Shown one piece after another: positions 36,148 to 48,289 of a stretch of DNA of 64,000 nt. The notes beneath the pieces were generated by a model. It was not told the origin of the DNA, made no database searches, and worked only from the letters and a program-made list of their open reading frames with translations. How positions within the stretch are numbered: the stretch's first letter is position 1; each line of letters opens with the position of its first letter. The stretch covers positions 11,150,616-11,214,615 of the forward strand of contig NC_061774.1 in NCBI RefSeq assembly GCF_022458985.1, read 5' to 3'. A program made the translations under genes and the position numbers. This DNA is from Mugil cephalus (taxonomy: Eukaryota; Chordata; Actinopteri; Mugiliformes; Mugilidae).

Positions 36148-39100
36148 TCATCTTCTTCTGTGGCGTACTCTTTGTCTTGGAGAAAGAAGATTTTCATTTC
36201 CTATGCCCACGTCACCATGGGGATACAAATCCCCACGTTTTGTCCCACCTCTTTTCTTCCACCTCTCTGCCTCTCTGCTTTTCTTGCTCTTTCTGGCACC
36301 TGTCTCTTCCCTCTTCTTCTTTTGTGGAGGGGGGGTGCACTGTTTGTGCAGGCGGTGTCTTAGGGGATCTGCGTGGCGGCCTTCATCATCAGAGTCACCT
36401 CGAGTTCTCCCCAGTAGGCTCCCTTCTCGCATGGCCTGGGCCTCCCTCCTCAGTCGCTTCACCTCACGTCTCTCCCTGCGCCTCTCTGGCCACGTCTTCC
36501 TCCTGCCAGCTCTGGTACTCCATGTCTCCTGCTTTGTCTTGCTCCTTTCCTTGTCCTCACCACTCTCCCCTGTTTTTTCAGACAACTGGTCCGTATCTGA
36601 AGGGGGCGGCGGTCTAGGACTCTTAATCTCTGGAACACACAGAAAAGACTTCCTTGATCAATGGTGTGATCCTGTTGTGTAGAATAACTACTGTTATATA
36701 TTAACAGCAGGCCAAATTTAATGCTCCCTGAGACAGATGAACAAGGTGAACAAGACATATTTTGCTTAAGAGCAGGTGGAGACTGAAAGACAGATTAAAA
36801 TAAGAGGCCACCTGTTGTTACTTACGTCTGTTAAATTAAGTGAATGGATGCTAATGCAAGCAGATAAAAATTAAGACCTTTATTTTCATTTGCTCACATC
36901 TCTCTATTTTTTACTATCATCTCCATTAAATGTTCTGCTAAAATCTAGCCATTGTGTTGTGTATCTGTAAAAGGTGACTCTTTGAGGGCTAGATATTTAT
37001 TTTCAATCAGCTCAAGGTCAAGTTCCACCATTTCCACCAGACTCGGTTTTTGTATTGTGTCTTGCATCGGTGACACCAGTCAGACTCCAGCCAACTCAGC
37101 ATGTTGTGTTGGCTACTCCAGCTCGCCTAATAGGTGACCAAAGTAAAGAAAACTACATACTTCAAAGGGCACGCAGGAGGCTCTTCTTATTTTTTTTTTT
37201 CTTATTTTACATCATCTGATCTAGACATTACAAAACATGACGATTTGTAGTTCTCACTAGCTTCCTAGCATCTGGGCTAAAAGCAAAAGTTATTCCTTTT
37301 TGCACATGAGCACAATGCACATGACTGCAACAAGTAGTCTTTGCATTGTAGATATGTGCAACTTTTTGGTTTTGGACTTGACATAACAATCTGCCTTCAA
37401 TGCTGGTGTAGTTTATTCATGTTGCCCTGTTATGTCTGTACCTTCATGTCAGATGCACAATACGACACCTACACACCAGTATCTGCCCAACACTGACTAC
37501 TACATAAAAACTATGGTAATTTAGAGTTTGTAGTTTCCAGGGAAACAAGTTTAAGTGATTTTGCGTACAATAATGCACGTACAATACACAATAATATATG
37601 TTTGGTCACCTTTGACTCCTTTCTTGGTACGACGTTGGAGAATGTCCTGCACGGTGTCATAGCAGCAAACATAAGGCACTGAAGGGAAAGTGCCACTGAC
37701 CATCCTCCTGCTAGTGCACTCCTGATACCAACAAAAAGACAGATGAATCGGACAAGAAGAGAAAAGCTGAAAGATGAATACAAAACTGAGAAAGCTGCTA
37801 TCAAAAAGGAACAACTCACAAGGAAATGAGGGGGAGAAAGAGTGGATGCGATGGAGCAAGATGATTTATTAAAGAATGATCCAAAACAGAGAGAGACAAT
37901 GGCATGTTGGATGGAGGAGGAACGATGTGAAGAAAGGGAAGCAACAGAAAGAGAGTATTTGCAAGTTTTAGTGAGGAAGGCTGAAAGAGGTGGTAGAAAT
38001 AAGCGAAGTGCTGATTAAATGTATCACTTACATAGCCAAAAATGTCCCTTTTTAGAGCAGTTGTAACAATGAGCATGGAATCTCTTGTGGTTGACGTTGG
38101 GCACAATCTGTGGCCTGAGGGGAACCTCTAACCTGATCTGGGGGGAAAATGGTGAAACGAGTGCTATTTTAGACAGAAGGAAAAAAAGTTTGTATTACTC
38201 TGTGTCTTTCTGAAAAACAAACATGAATTTGGTTTCTTAATTTCACCATGTAAATAAAAAAGTACGATAGATTACAATAGCACCTTGGTATTTGCTTCTA
38301 GCTCAATTAAATTGCATTATTATGGTCAAATTAATTAAAATGTGTAACTATGTTTATACAGTAAACCAGAAAGGTGTGTGCACGTTGCACGTTGGAAAGT
38401 GTAGGTAAATCAACTCACTGTCAAGTGGTACTGTCTCCATGTGTCGGGGCAGGCCTGAAAAAAAAAAAACCCAGGAAACAGGAAAAAAAATACTTAACTC
38501 TCATAGGGGCTTCACAAATTGGGCCCCACACACTCCTTCAGGCTACAGAACCTGCCTCGACAAACTCACGTCAGAAAGGTGTCCTGTAATCCCACAGCGC
38601 TGGCAGTGCTGGTTCCACACTGGAGGCATTTCACAGGGCCTGAGGCCATGGAAAGGCAGTCCACAGCTAGAGCAGGGGCGGCCCGGGCAGTCCCTCCGGA
38701 TGTGGCCCTGGATCCCACAAAGGACACACGTGGGACATTTCTGCTGACATACAGTTTTTAAGAACATGTTAGGCTATGCTCTGTCACCCAACCTCTGCAG
38801 GTGAATGGGGGGCACTGGAGATTGCACGGAGAAGGGAGAGACAAGTGTGTTCCTTTACTTTTTGGAAGTAGCAGCTTTTGGCCAGGTGTCCTGTCCTGTT
38901 GCAGACGTGACAGATCGTCAAGCGGCCGGGCGCGAAATAGCGGCTGGTCAGAGACTGATAGGCACCGTACTAGGCAAGACGAAAGGACAAGACAGAGATT
39001 TTTAAAAGGCCGCTCAAAGACTGCAGAAAAATGGTTTCTTTCCTTTCTCTAGCCACGGTTTATTCGATACAAATAAGATCTCTTGCGGTATCTGTGAAAA

Positions 39101-40981
39101 CTAATAGATGTCAAAGGTTACCTTGTCTTTGTCTGATACATCCCAGATATCTTTTAATGGTTTCACATTCTTGTCAGTTCTATCTGTATCTGTGATTGAG
39201 AAAATACAAATGAGGCATTTGTCACACAGGCACCAATACAGTACGTTCAGAGAAAGATCTTTGTCGCTCTCAGCGATGGTCCTTGAACGAGAACCCAAAC
39301 TTCTAAAAGAAAAAAAAATGTGCAAAAACAGACCAAGCCCAGTAAATAGAGTATAATATTAGTGGAAGGTTTTCAGTTTTGTAAATGCTTTACCTCTTAA
39401 GGCTTAAATATGTGATGAATAATATCTGGCCTTTCTAACATGATCCAATTATTACGTATAACCATGTGCAAAGAAAACCTTAAACCTCTCATCCAGTGAA
39501 GACCAATTTAGCAGACAAGACAAGAAAAAAAATGTGTAGTGCAACTACCTGTGTGACTACGGGGATCTTCATTTCTGTGAAGCGTTTATACAAAAAGGAA
39601 TTTCTGTGCATCCTGAGCAAACTGTAACTGGTGTTCTCCCACCAGAAAGCACAATATATCTACAAAAATGTATTTACATCAGGACTTGTCTGTCCCTTAT
39701 TGGAAGGTGTAAAATCAATAAACTTAACAGTCTGCTGCTGCAACAACATTGTCTTTCAAAACCAAGCTGTCCTTTGATGAACAACGTCCAGTTTTAAGTA
39801 AAGATGAGATCCACCCATGACCACTTCGACATTGTTAAATAAAAGCAAGAGTCAGATCCAGTTTCGTGGATAATTTCTTCTCTGTTTTTCTCATAAATTA
39901 CACAACACGATAAGTGCTTCCAGTCACATACTAGCAAGTAAAATAGATTGCGCAGATTACACAGTATCATTTTTTAATCACATAAAATCTATTTAAGATC
40001 TTCTCATACCCATGACTCTTAGTCTAAACGCCCATTACTGTCAGGCTGTGGAAACTCTCTCGGGCTTTATTCTTGCATCTTTATTCTTGCACGAAATGTA
40101 GCAGGACCCTCTAGGTCAGGGGTGTCAAACATACTGCCCTCGGGCCACAACCATCCCGCCAGAGGGGCCTATCTGGCCCGCGGGAAAAGCAACGTGCAAA
40201 GTGTGAAAATTAGAATTAAGCTTAAGAGCAATTATATTTCAATAAAACTGAAACAATAAATATAAATTTCAGGTTGTTTATAAAATGTTTTTTTAAAAGG
40301 ATAGTTCGTTAAATGTAAACATTTACCTAATGTACACCTGTGAACTAAAATAAAGGGCACTGTCGTTAATTATAGGTTATTATTCTGTTATGTTACTGGT
40401 CCTGTCTGCTTGGGATCAAATGTGACCCCTGAACTAAAATCAGTTCGACTGATCCTGATGTCACATCCTGTCTTCTTCACTCAGGTTTTACTTTTTGGTT
40501 GCTGATGTTCGGCATTAAAATATAACAGTTATAATAGTTACTTTCCTGCACTAATGCAGGTGAAAAGGCAATCACTTGGAGGAAAACGTGAAGTCTAACC
40601 TTCATCTCCAGAGTCATCCTCGGAGCTGTTCCCGTAGCTCAGGTTGAGCTGGATGCTCGAGTCCCCCACCTGCTCCTCTTCCTCCAGGATCATCCACTCC
40701 TCAATGGGTTGGTCACCGTCCTCCTCGTCGTCCTCCTGTGAGTCATCACTGGAGGACAGGCTGGTGTCCTGCAGAGATCTTGCTGAGTGGACGGAGAAGG
40801 CCAGGAGAAGAGGTGGAGAGCTTTCCCTCCTGAGTCTTGTGGCTTGCTTGCAGCTCATGTCATTGTGCTGGTGGCTGAAATTAATTTCTCCTTCTGAACT
40901 ACTGGAGTCCCCAATGAAGAAGAGGTCGTCTTCGGCAGCTTCCTCACCACCACCAACTTCATTTTCCTTAGCGCCGTCCAT
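36148..40981 (-). CDS. zcchc7: Zinc finger CCHC domain-containing protein 7 (one frameshift)
   Basis: Orthologue of ZCCHC7/Air2, the RNA-binding zinc-knuckle subunit of the nucleolar TRAMP polyadenylation complex. Eight coding exons on the minus strand: 40600-40981, 39122-39189, 38859-38969, 38570-38743, 38419-38454, 38032-38137, 37610-37721, 36148-36629; about 489 aa if the frame is continuous. Exon 1 is acidic and Ser-rich with EEWMILEEEE, and exon 2 has IWDVSDKDK, both matching human counterparts. CCHC knuckles: C170-C173-H178-C183, C193-C196-H201-C206, C234-C237-H242-C247 and C281-C284-H289-C294, with a further Cys/His-rich segment near 211-224 and CPDTWRQYHLT after the third. The C-terminus is very basic and charged. 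Exon 6 has five T where four are needed (38037-38041 region), shifting the frame inside the fourth knuckle; every other junction is in phase. Start taken as the ATG at 40981 (MDGAKENEV); an in-frame upstream ATG exists at about 41044. Confidence 0.9.
40117..40445. mobile_element. hAT-like non-autonomous element fragment
   Basis: Begins with CAGGGGTGTCAAACATACTG and contains GGGCC-type and TCTGGCCCGCGGG phrases, then an AT-rich interior, ending near TGACCCCTGAACTAAAA. This resembles a common fish repeat whose end motif GGGGTGTCAAAC I recall from hAT families. It lies in intron 1 of zcchc7, and the right end appears decayed. Confidence 0.55.
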
Positions 40982-42699
40982 AGTATGACCCAACGCTGCA
41001 GCTGAACAGCACCACCTAACGCCCGCTATCTGAACTGCAGTCACATACCGGCGGCTAATGGCTCGTTCATCGCAACATTTTTTACTAATAACCTGCTCAT
41101 ATAGATTTAAAACTGCACTGTTCTGAGTGTTTCTTTCAGAAACGTTAATTTGTTGCGTTCCTATGGAAACATTTCTAATATTTATACACGTGGTTTCTGG
41201 CTAACCAACGCGATGCTAACTAGCTCTAGTAGTAGAAGAAGCTGTTAGCAACGTAGCTAAATTAGAAATCAAGTAAAATAAGGCACTCCTTTGGTCACTT
41301 ATCGCCTTAATCCACAATACCTCGGTTGAGATTTCTTGCACTAATATAAATGAATACGGCTCTCGTGTATAGCTCAAACTAAAAGTTGCTCCTTCCACGC
41401 TTGTGTTTACATGTGTGACGATTTATCCGCCGGTGTTTCCGGTCCTGTGTCAGTTTCCTCAGCTTCCTCCTGACTTCACCAGAGCAGCAACGTCAAAAGA
41501 GACTTCGAGTCAAAAGGAAGCACTCCTGGTGCCTCTTATGCTCTTAATATCTCTCTGATAAATTCTTGTTTGTGCCACTTCTCAATGGAATAAACTTAAT
41601 GATGTAGGCTTTTTCAAAACTGTCGAGTGAAATGATAATACATGGCCAGATGATGGAGCTATAAACTAATTACGCAAAAGTGTCTTGGCTCGGTTTTTTC
41701 TTTTCACTTCTTCAAACACTTTCAGCTCTTTGTTTGCGTCTGATTTATTTTCAGTTACAGTGGGTGAGGGCGGAAACTACCAAAACACGACTCCATTTTT
41801 TTTTTAAATAAACCATGGTTGCTTCATTCGCGTATTTCTTTGCTGAGCAGCTGTGAACTTTGATTATGAGCCTTACGAAGAATTGATGTGTCATTTGCAC
41901 ATTACTACAAAACGAGCAACAGCCCACTCGCCTTTAGAGGCTGACATTTTGGTGCGCTAAGAGAAAAATCACTTTTCTGGGGCACATCGAAGACAAAATG
42001 TTCTGAGAGGGAAATGTGTGTCAGTGTAATTCTGTGGGCTAAAATACATCAAAAATACTGACATTCACTTCTGCGTCTGCCTGTTTCTAAAACTGCTGTG
42101 CTGGGAACAAATGAAATTCTGTGTCATTTATTTACTTCTTTACAGGTTTTTAAAGTATAAGGCAGTATGGATCACAGCTCGTCCACGTGAGGAGCTTCAT
42201 ACACATGTCATCTATAATTAAACAAGAACACGAGTTGATGACGAGATGATATGTTATTATTTTTTTTAATTCCATCCAAATTTAAAGCTATCATAGATTC
42301 CTAGACGAGACAACTTTTAAACACCAGGTAGAACTTTGTGTTGTGGGCCAACAATGATGCATAGTCCGCAATTAACTGGACAAATTCCTAACTAGGCTAT
42401 ACGGGGATACTAGCGTGGAAAAGGAGTGTGGTGTCTTGGGAGGAAGACGGACTTCGCAGCCTATTTCTAAAATCCTAGCTCTAAGCACTTCTGAAGTAAA
42501 CACGGCGTCTGGCCCCATGCGTGTACATCCAAAAGCTTGTGCCACCGTCCACATCTCAGGTTGTGTGAGTAGCAGACGCAGCCACCTGCAGCCCTGCAAC
42601 GCACGACGTTTCAGTTTTTGAAAAGAAATGCTACGTCCTCCAAACTGAGTAGAGACTACGACTTTTCCAGGGCTACAAACCTTAAAAGGCTGGTTTGGG
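40982..42699. other. Head-to-head intergenic region between zcchc7 and the Pax gene
   Basis: About 1.7 kb between two divergently transcribed genes. It presumably carries both 5' UTRs and promoters. No TATA box or defined site could be assigned. A 143-codon open frame at 42372-42803 on the minus strand overlaps Pax exon 1 and matches nothing I recognise. Confidence 0.5.
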
Positions 42700-44120
42700 A
42701 TGGAAGTGCGTTTTGGACAGGTTCCACTCACCATTACGCACAGTAAGTAAACTCGTTTATGAGTTTCACGCTGTCTTTGTCCACGCAGTGAATTAGGCGT
42801 CAATGTTGGTATAGCACTTCCCGTTTGATTGGTGCTCAGGTCACGGTGGGGTGAACCAGCTCGGAGGTGTCTTCGTCAACGGGCGCCCGTTACCGCACCT
42901 GGTGAGGCAGCGGATCGTGGAGCTCGCTGAGCGCGGCGTTCGTCCCTGTGAGATCTCCCGCCGCCTGCGCGTCAGTCACGGCTGTGTCAGCAAAATACTG
43001 GCCAGGTAAAAGGGGGCTGAGTTTGGTCATTTATTTAGTTTATTCATGTCTTTGTTAGTTGATTTAAGTAAAGCTAAGATCTTTTAAATTGCAGTTGTTC
43101 TTTTTTGACTTTACGGTGAAGGTCTTTCCTCTTTCTCTTTTTATTCAAACGTACAATGTATAATCATTTACGTATAAAGCATTCAGACATGTCTGGATTT
43201 AAACAGAAAAAAAGTTTGGTTGCTGGATAGAAAATTTTGATCGAAATTTGCATTCAAATGTTCGTTCAAATATTCCAAAAGACTCTTTTATACTTTCTTA
43301 GACCTGAATCCTTGCTGGTTTTCATGTTGATGATGATGGCAAACTCTACTGGGTGTGTTTTTAACTGTTTATTTGAAAAAAAGAAAAATTGACTTGTGTT
43401 AATGACAGCTATGTAATTAGTTAAAATAATTAACAGGCGCATCAAATTAGCTCAGTATCCAAAGGAACACCCTGAGTGATTCAGGGCCTGTCATCTTAAA
43501 ATTTTTACACATTTGACGCAAACGTGAAATGAACCTCAGCCATAGCTTTGTCCTCAGGTCATATGTAAACTCTGATCACATTCATATTCTTCACCCAGGT
43601 ACAATGAGACTGGAAGCATTAGACCCGGACTGATTGGAGGGTCGAAGCCCAAAGTGGCCACTCCCAGAGTTGTGCAAACCATCTTGCATCTAAAAAACAG
43701 TAACCCCACCATGTTCGCGTGGGAGATCCGAGACAGGCTGGTGCTGGAGCAAGTGTGCAACCGCAACAGCGTGCCCAGCATCAGCTCCATCAACAGGTGA
43801 CCACGTGTATTTGTGTGCTCGACAACAACAGACTTTTAAAATGACTTTTGAGTGAGTTTAAACCTCTGCCTCTACAGGATCATCAGGAACAAAGTCCAGG
43901 CCGAGTCTTATGGAGTGGGTCCGTCTTTCTTTTGTCCATTTCCTCTAAATCTGTTTATCTTCTTCACTTTGATGTTTCATGACTATAATCTCTGTCCCTA
44001 GCATCACCTGTTGCCGTGGGAACAGCCTCTGAATCCAGCTTTTCTATCAGTGGGATTCTGGGAATCAAGAAATGCAGCAGTAAACACAAAGAAGGTAATA
44101 ATATCCGTGGCTGTGATTAG
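42700..44120 (+). CDS. Diverged, apparently truncated Pax5-like transcription factor
   Basis: Paired-box (Pax2/5/8 class) DNA-binding protein. Exons: 42700-42742 (start ATG, 43 bp, donor GTAAGT), 42840-43005 (166 bp), 43599-43796 (198 bp), 43878-43918 (41 bp) and 44002-44094 or 44120. The 166/198 pair is, as far as I recall, the exon pattern of vertebrate Pax2/5/8. The paired domain starts [18 protein letters not shown] and keeps [21 protein letters not shown] and [13 protein letters not shown]. Relative to recalled PAX5 about 28 of 128 positions differ, mostly in the C-terminal half, which is extreme for this family. The octapeptide region reads [11 protein letters not shown] (PAX5: [11 protein letters not shown]). 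If the last donor is not used the frame stops at 44120, giving about 188 aa. I find no homeodomain remnant or transactivation region downstream. The donor after 43918 (GTCCGT) is weak. The head-to-head position with zcchc7 supports a pax5 origin. Exon 1 is inferred from its phase. Confidence 0.8.
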
Positions 44121-46009
44121 TATTTCTATTTGTTTGAAAGTGCCACAGCAAAATAATTCTATTTGTTTCCGCTTAATGTGTTATTTTTAGTTTGGCTCAA
44201 TCTTTACTCCTGCTGATTTCATAATGTCCACAACTAATTAAATGTTTGACTAATGTGAAAAGCTCTTTTTTTTTTTTGTAAAAGTCGACCAAACTTATTC
44301 TTTTCTTCTACAATCAGTTAAGTATTTTACTTTTCTTGTAGATACACTCAAATAATTAAATTAATGTTGCATGAAATACGCTCACAGCTTGTTGACCAAA
44401 ATGGTTTATTGCAGTTTGTGTCAATTTAAATGTGTTTCAAGGCACTTGTTAATGACTGGATGTTTGTTCTTTTACTTAAAAATATGTTTATTTTATATCT
44501 GGTAATACAAGGTTCATTTAATTGTATTTCACGGTCACTGGCTCTGAATCCATGTCTTTTCCGATTCATTGTTTTAATAATTTTTTCTTTAGACGTTAGT
44601 GTCTGTAAACATTTTGTGAAGATGGATGTATTTAGAGAGTAAACTCAGAGATCGCCGCAGTGTCTCTGCTGTTCCAGAGCAGAGTGATGTGTGAGGCCGG
44701 TTTGTCTTGTGTTAATATTAATCCGGCAGAAACAACCTCCGCAGCATGAAGCCCACCTCACCTCTCCAGGCTCCTGTCCTCTAAATCAGCAGGCTCTCTG
44801 TGCCTCTCCTCGGCCTCTCATTACAGGCCCGCTTACACCTCCACTCCTCCATCACTGCAGGCATTAGAGCAGGACATTGCACAGATAAATGCGCTCGGTT
44901 GCCCCTGGAAATGCATACATACATGTATTTTATCATTCCCATAATTAGAATGAGCGAAGACAGAAATGGAGGTGGGAAGGGAAGTAAATGTGAACCTTGG
45001 CTGAAGCTGGTTTATTTTCCAGGAGGGGACGTCTCCTGCGGTGTGCGCCACAACCATCCATGTTCCTGTAATGACGCCTGGGAAAAGTCTCACCCACGCT
45101 TGACCTTTCACCCCAGCCTAGCAGCGTATCATAATCCTCATCTGTCCTCCTGTTTAGGCCCTTTGTCGTGTCATTATAACTGAACAATGCTGCGAAGGAA
45201 AAGCATCATCGCTATTTATCACCGACACAAACTTGATGAAATAAAACTGAAATGAAACGCCTCTCATGTTCATGTTTATTTACATCGTTTGGAGAAAAGA
45301 ACATGCACATGCTTGTCTTCAAGAAGACAAATTCAGCTTCATCAGTCCTGCATATTACCACCCCCGTGGCCATTTTCTCCTCAGTCAGTGGTTGAGGGGG
45401 GGCATCATTAAGGGCCCCATGGTGGAGAACAGCAACGGTTTCTTCTCCTTAGTGTGCGTCTCTCCAGCCTCCCCTCCAGGATGAGGGATTAAAGAAAGGG
45501 GAGCTGCTACTAGAGGCACCAGCAGGGTCAAGGAACACCACTGAGAAAGAAATGTGTCCTGCAGTGGAGATCGGTCTACAGGAGGCATATTATTGTCTCG
45601 TCTTTCCACAACAACCACAAGCATGCACGCATTTGCATGCATCACATTATGCTATCATCTGTGTCTATGTAACGTTTTCTTTATGGAGTGTTTGTGTTGG
45701 ATGGGACATATGTCACATATTTTTATGTGCAGGTACTGACAGCACTCAAATGTGACTGCAAATTAGAAGTGAAAAGTTAAATGAGATAAACAAAATGAAA
45801 AAAAAATGTATGAATAGTAGAGACAAAAAGGTAAATTTGATGGGGACTGAAGGAGAATCCAAAAATAATCCGACCATAAAATGCAAAAATAATAAGAGAT
45901 TTACAAGATTACACAGTTAAACTGCATTTAAATTGCATGTCAGTATATCCACTTATATGGGTCTGTGTGTATGTGGAGGCTGTGGTGTGTGTGTGTGTGT
46001 GTGGTGATG

Positions 46010-46140
46010 GTAGGTTGGGGTGGGGGTTCTTTGTTGCTTATAACGTTTTAAGTTCTTATTTGTGTGAAGCACTTTGGGTTGCATTTCTTTGCTTGAAAGG
46101 TGCTATATGAATAAAGTTTGATTTGATTTGATTTGATTAA
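46010..46140 (+). mobile_element. L2-like LINE 3' tail fragment
   Basis: Ends with AAGCACTTTGGGTTGCATTT, then AGGTGCTATATGAATAAAGT and repeated TTTGATTTGATT. This is a typical 3' terminus of L2-like LINEs and derived elements in fish. No coding part is attached. Confidence 0.6.
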
Positions 46141-48289
46141 TATTTCTGTAAAGTTTGCCCTGGGGGTCTAAGGGGATTTGCTCCCTTTTGGAATCAGCCT
46201 CAAGCGGCCACTCGATGCACTGCAGTTTTTGGCACATGGGCTTCGTCGCTCAGTCCTGGAGGAAGCTAAGTGAAAACAATGAAATGGGTCCATGTTGTTC
46301 AGTACGTGGTGTTTTGACGCCAGTAGGGGGCAGTAGCTATACAAGATCAGTAGTTTGCTTTGTAACCTATCCCACAGATAATCCTTTAATAAACACTGTA
46401 ACATATCCTTGTTCAGAACTCATTAGAGAAAAACACCAGGAACCCATATCATCTCTTGCTGGAGTTTGTACAGGCAAGACAGCTGACTCATTCATTTCTA
46501 CAAGAAAAAGAGCTGATCTTGATAATGTATCTGTTTTCACAGGAGAGCCCTGTTAACTTAACTCAAGTCAAGTTTATATTCTGTATATAGCCCAAAGTTA
46601 CAAATCACAGTGTTTCAAGGTGTATCAGAATCAGATTTGTTGGCTTGGGGAGGAGTGATACCTTCAGCCTCCCTGTGATGTTCGTCCAGGAGAGCTTGGC
46701 CTGCATCTCATTTACATTTGACCTTACTGTTCACTTAAGGGCAAGTGGAGCTGCTCTGTTTTGTGCCAGCTGCTCTTTTCTGACCAAATCATTGAGCAGT
46801 TAATCTACTAGTGACAACACTAGTGTATCAATTACGTGTTTGACCAGTTACGGTGTCGAACACACGGAGCATCTCCTTATGATTGATAAGTTCTTCCCCA
46901 TCTCTGCCTCGTCCACAACAGATTGTTTTCTAAAATGACACCCAAGAGCTTTGTTTCTTCAACCTGCTCAACAGTAACATTGTTAAATGTAACTGGGCTT
47001 TACTGTTCAGTGAGTGATTTGGCCCAAATATACCACAGTCCATGGTCCATTATATCAAAGGCTCCACTGTAATCCACTTCTACCACTCCCACCTTTTTTT
47101 CCCCCTGTCTTTCTCTCAACCCGTCTCCTCTCACTTGTGTATGTGCTGTGGCTGTTGGGGCGGTGATTTGAGCAGCTACTGTCTTTATCAGTTTACCATC
47201 TATATTGTCACTACCAGGTGGTTCACCATATCTGCCCTAAATGTCCCTGCTGCTGTTAACAATGAGAATGTCTCCATTGTTAGATGAATAAAGGCATATC
47301 AGCTCTTATCTTATCATTTTTTATGGACACCGATATTTATTCCACCTCTGTAGCGGTAACTTTGGACAGTTCAAAAGTGCACGCTTCATTCTTCACTCTT
47401 TGTTATCTTATCTCTGATATAGTGATTTTTTACAGCTAGATTTTGGCATAGCCTGCCTCAGTTTTTCAACTTTATGTGTTACCCCTAACTGAATATAAAA
47501 TGCAGCCGTTTTAAATCAGATAGTATGTAATCTATTTTATTTGTGGCTGTGTTTCCCATTCATTTGTCTACACGATGTAATGTGCCTGCGCAATTTAATG
47601 AGAAACCCGTGGGCAAAACTCTTGACGTTAAATATTAAAAGCTTTGGTCACCAATTAAATGAAGTTGTAAAACATGACACGGAGTCTAAAGTTGAAATTG
47701 TTTTGATTAACCTGACAGGTGACAGAAACTCTTTATGATGCTGTTTGTGGATGGTGAGTAGATTCAACAACAACAAGCTTTTTTTACAATGACTGCTGAC
47801 AGTTTCTACCATTGATACAATATCAAATAGAATCGAACAGAAATGTGTCTCTGATTTCAAAACAGCATTTAAAATCCTTTACTTGGTAGATGGCAACTAA
47901 GTGTCAAGTACGAACAACAGTAAAATTAAAAGCTTAAATGCATCCAATTCTGTGATTCTGGTCACATACAGGATTTAATCTTTATTGACATTAAAAAGGA
48001 TTCACTTTAATGAAAGAGTGTGTCCTACTTTGGTATAAGCGTAAGTAAATCAAATAGTCCATCCCAAGACAAACAAAATGTTTTGCTTTTTTTTGCAGCA
48101 GGTATATAAAATAAACATAAATTTCATTATTTTATTTTTTTTTTGAAAATGTTGATGTCCTTTTTTTCATTAAAAAACAAAAAACAAAAGCCTATTTTTT
48201 ACATTCAGGAATTTGCAAATTTGCATGTACACCAATAATGGAAGCTACAAGCAATTATTTTAAAGATTTTAAAGACACATTAGACAATG

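Noticed and set aside
36177-36682. Ser/Leu-rich plus-strand frames over the last zcchc7 exon
   Set aside because: Antisense shadows of the basic C-terminal exon of zcchc7.
42372-42803. 143-codon minus-strand frame overlapping Pax exon 1
   Set aside because: Antisense to the exon, no similarity to known proteins, no supporting signals.
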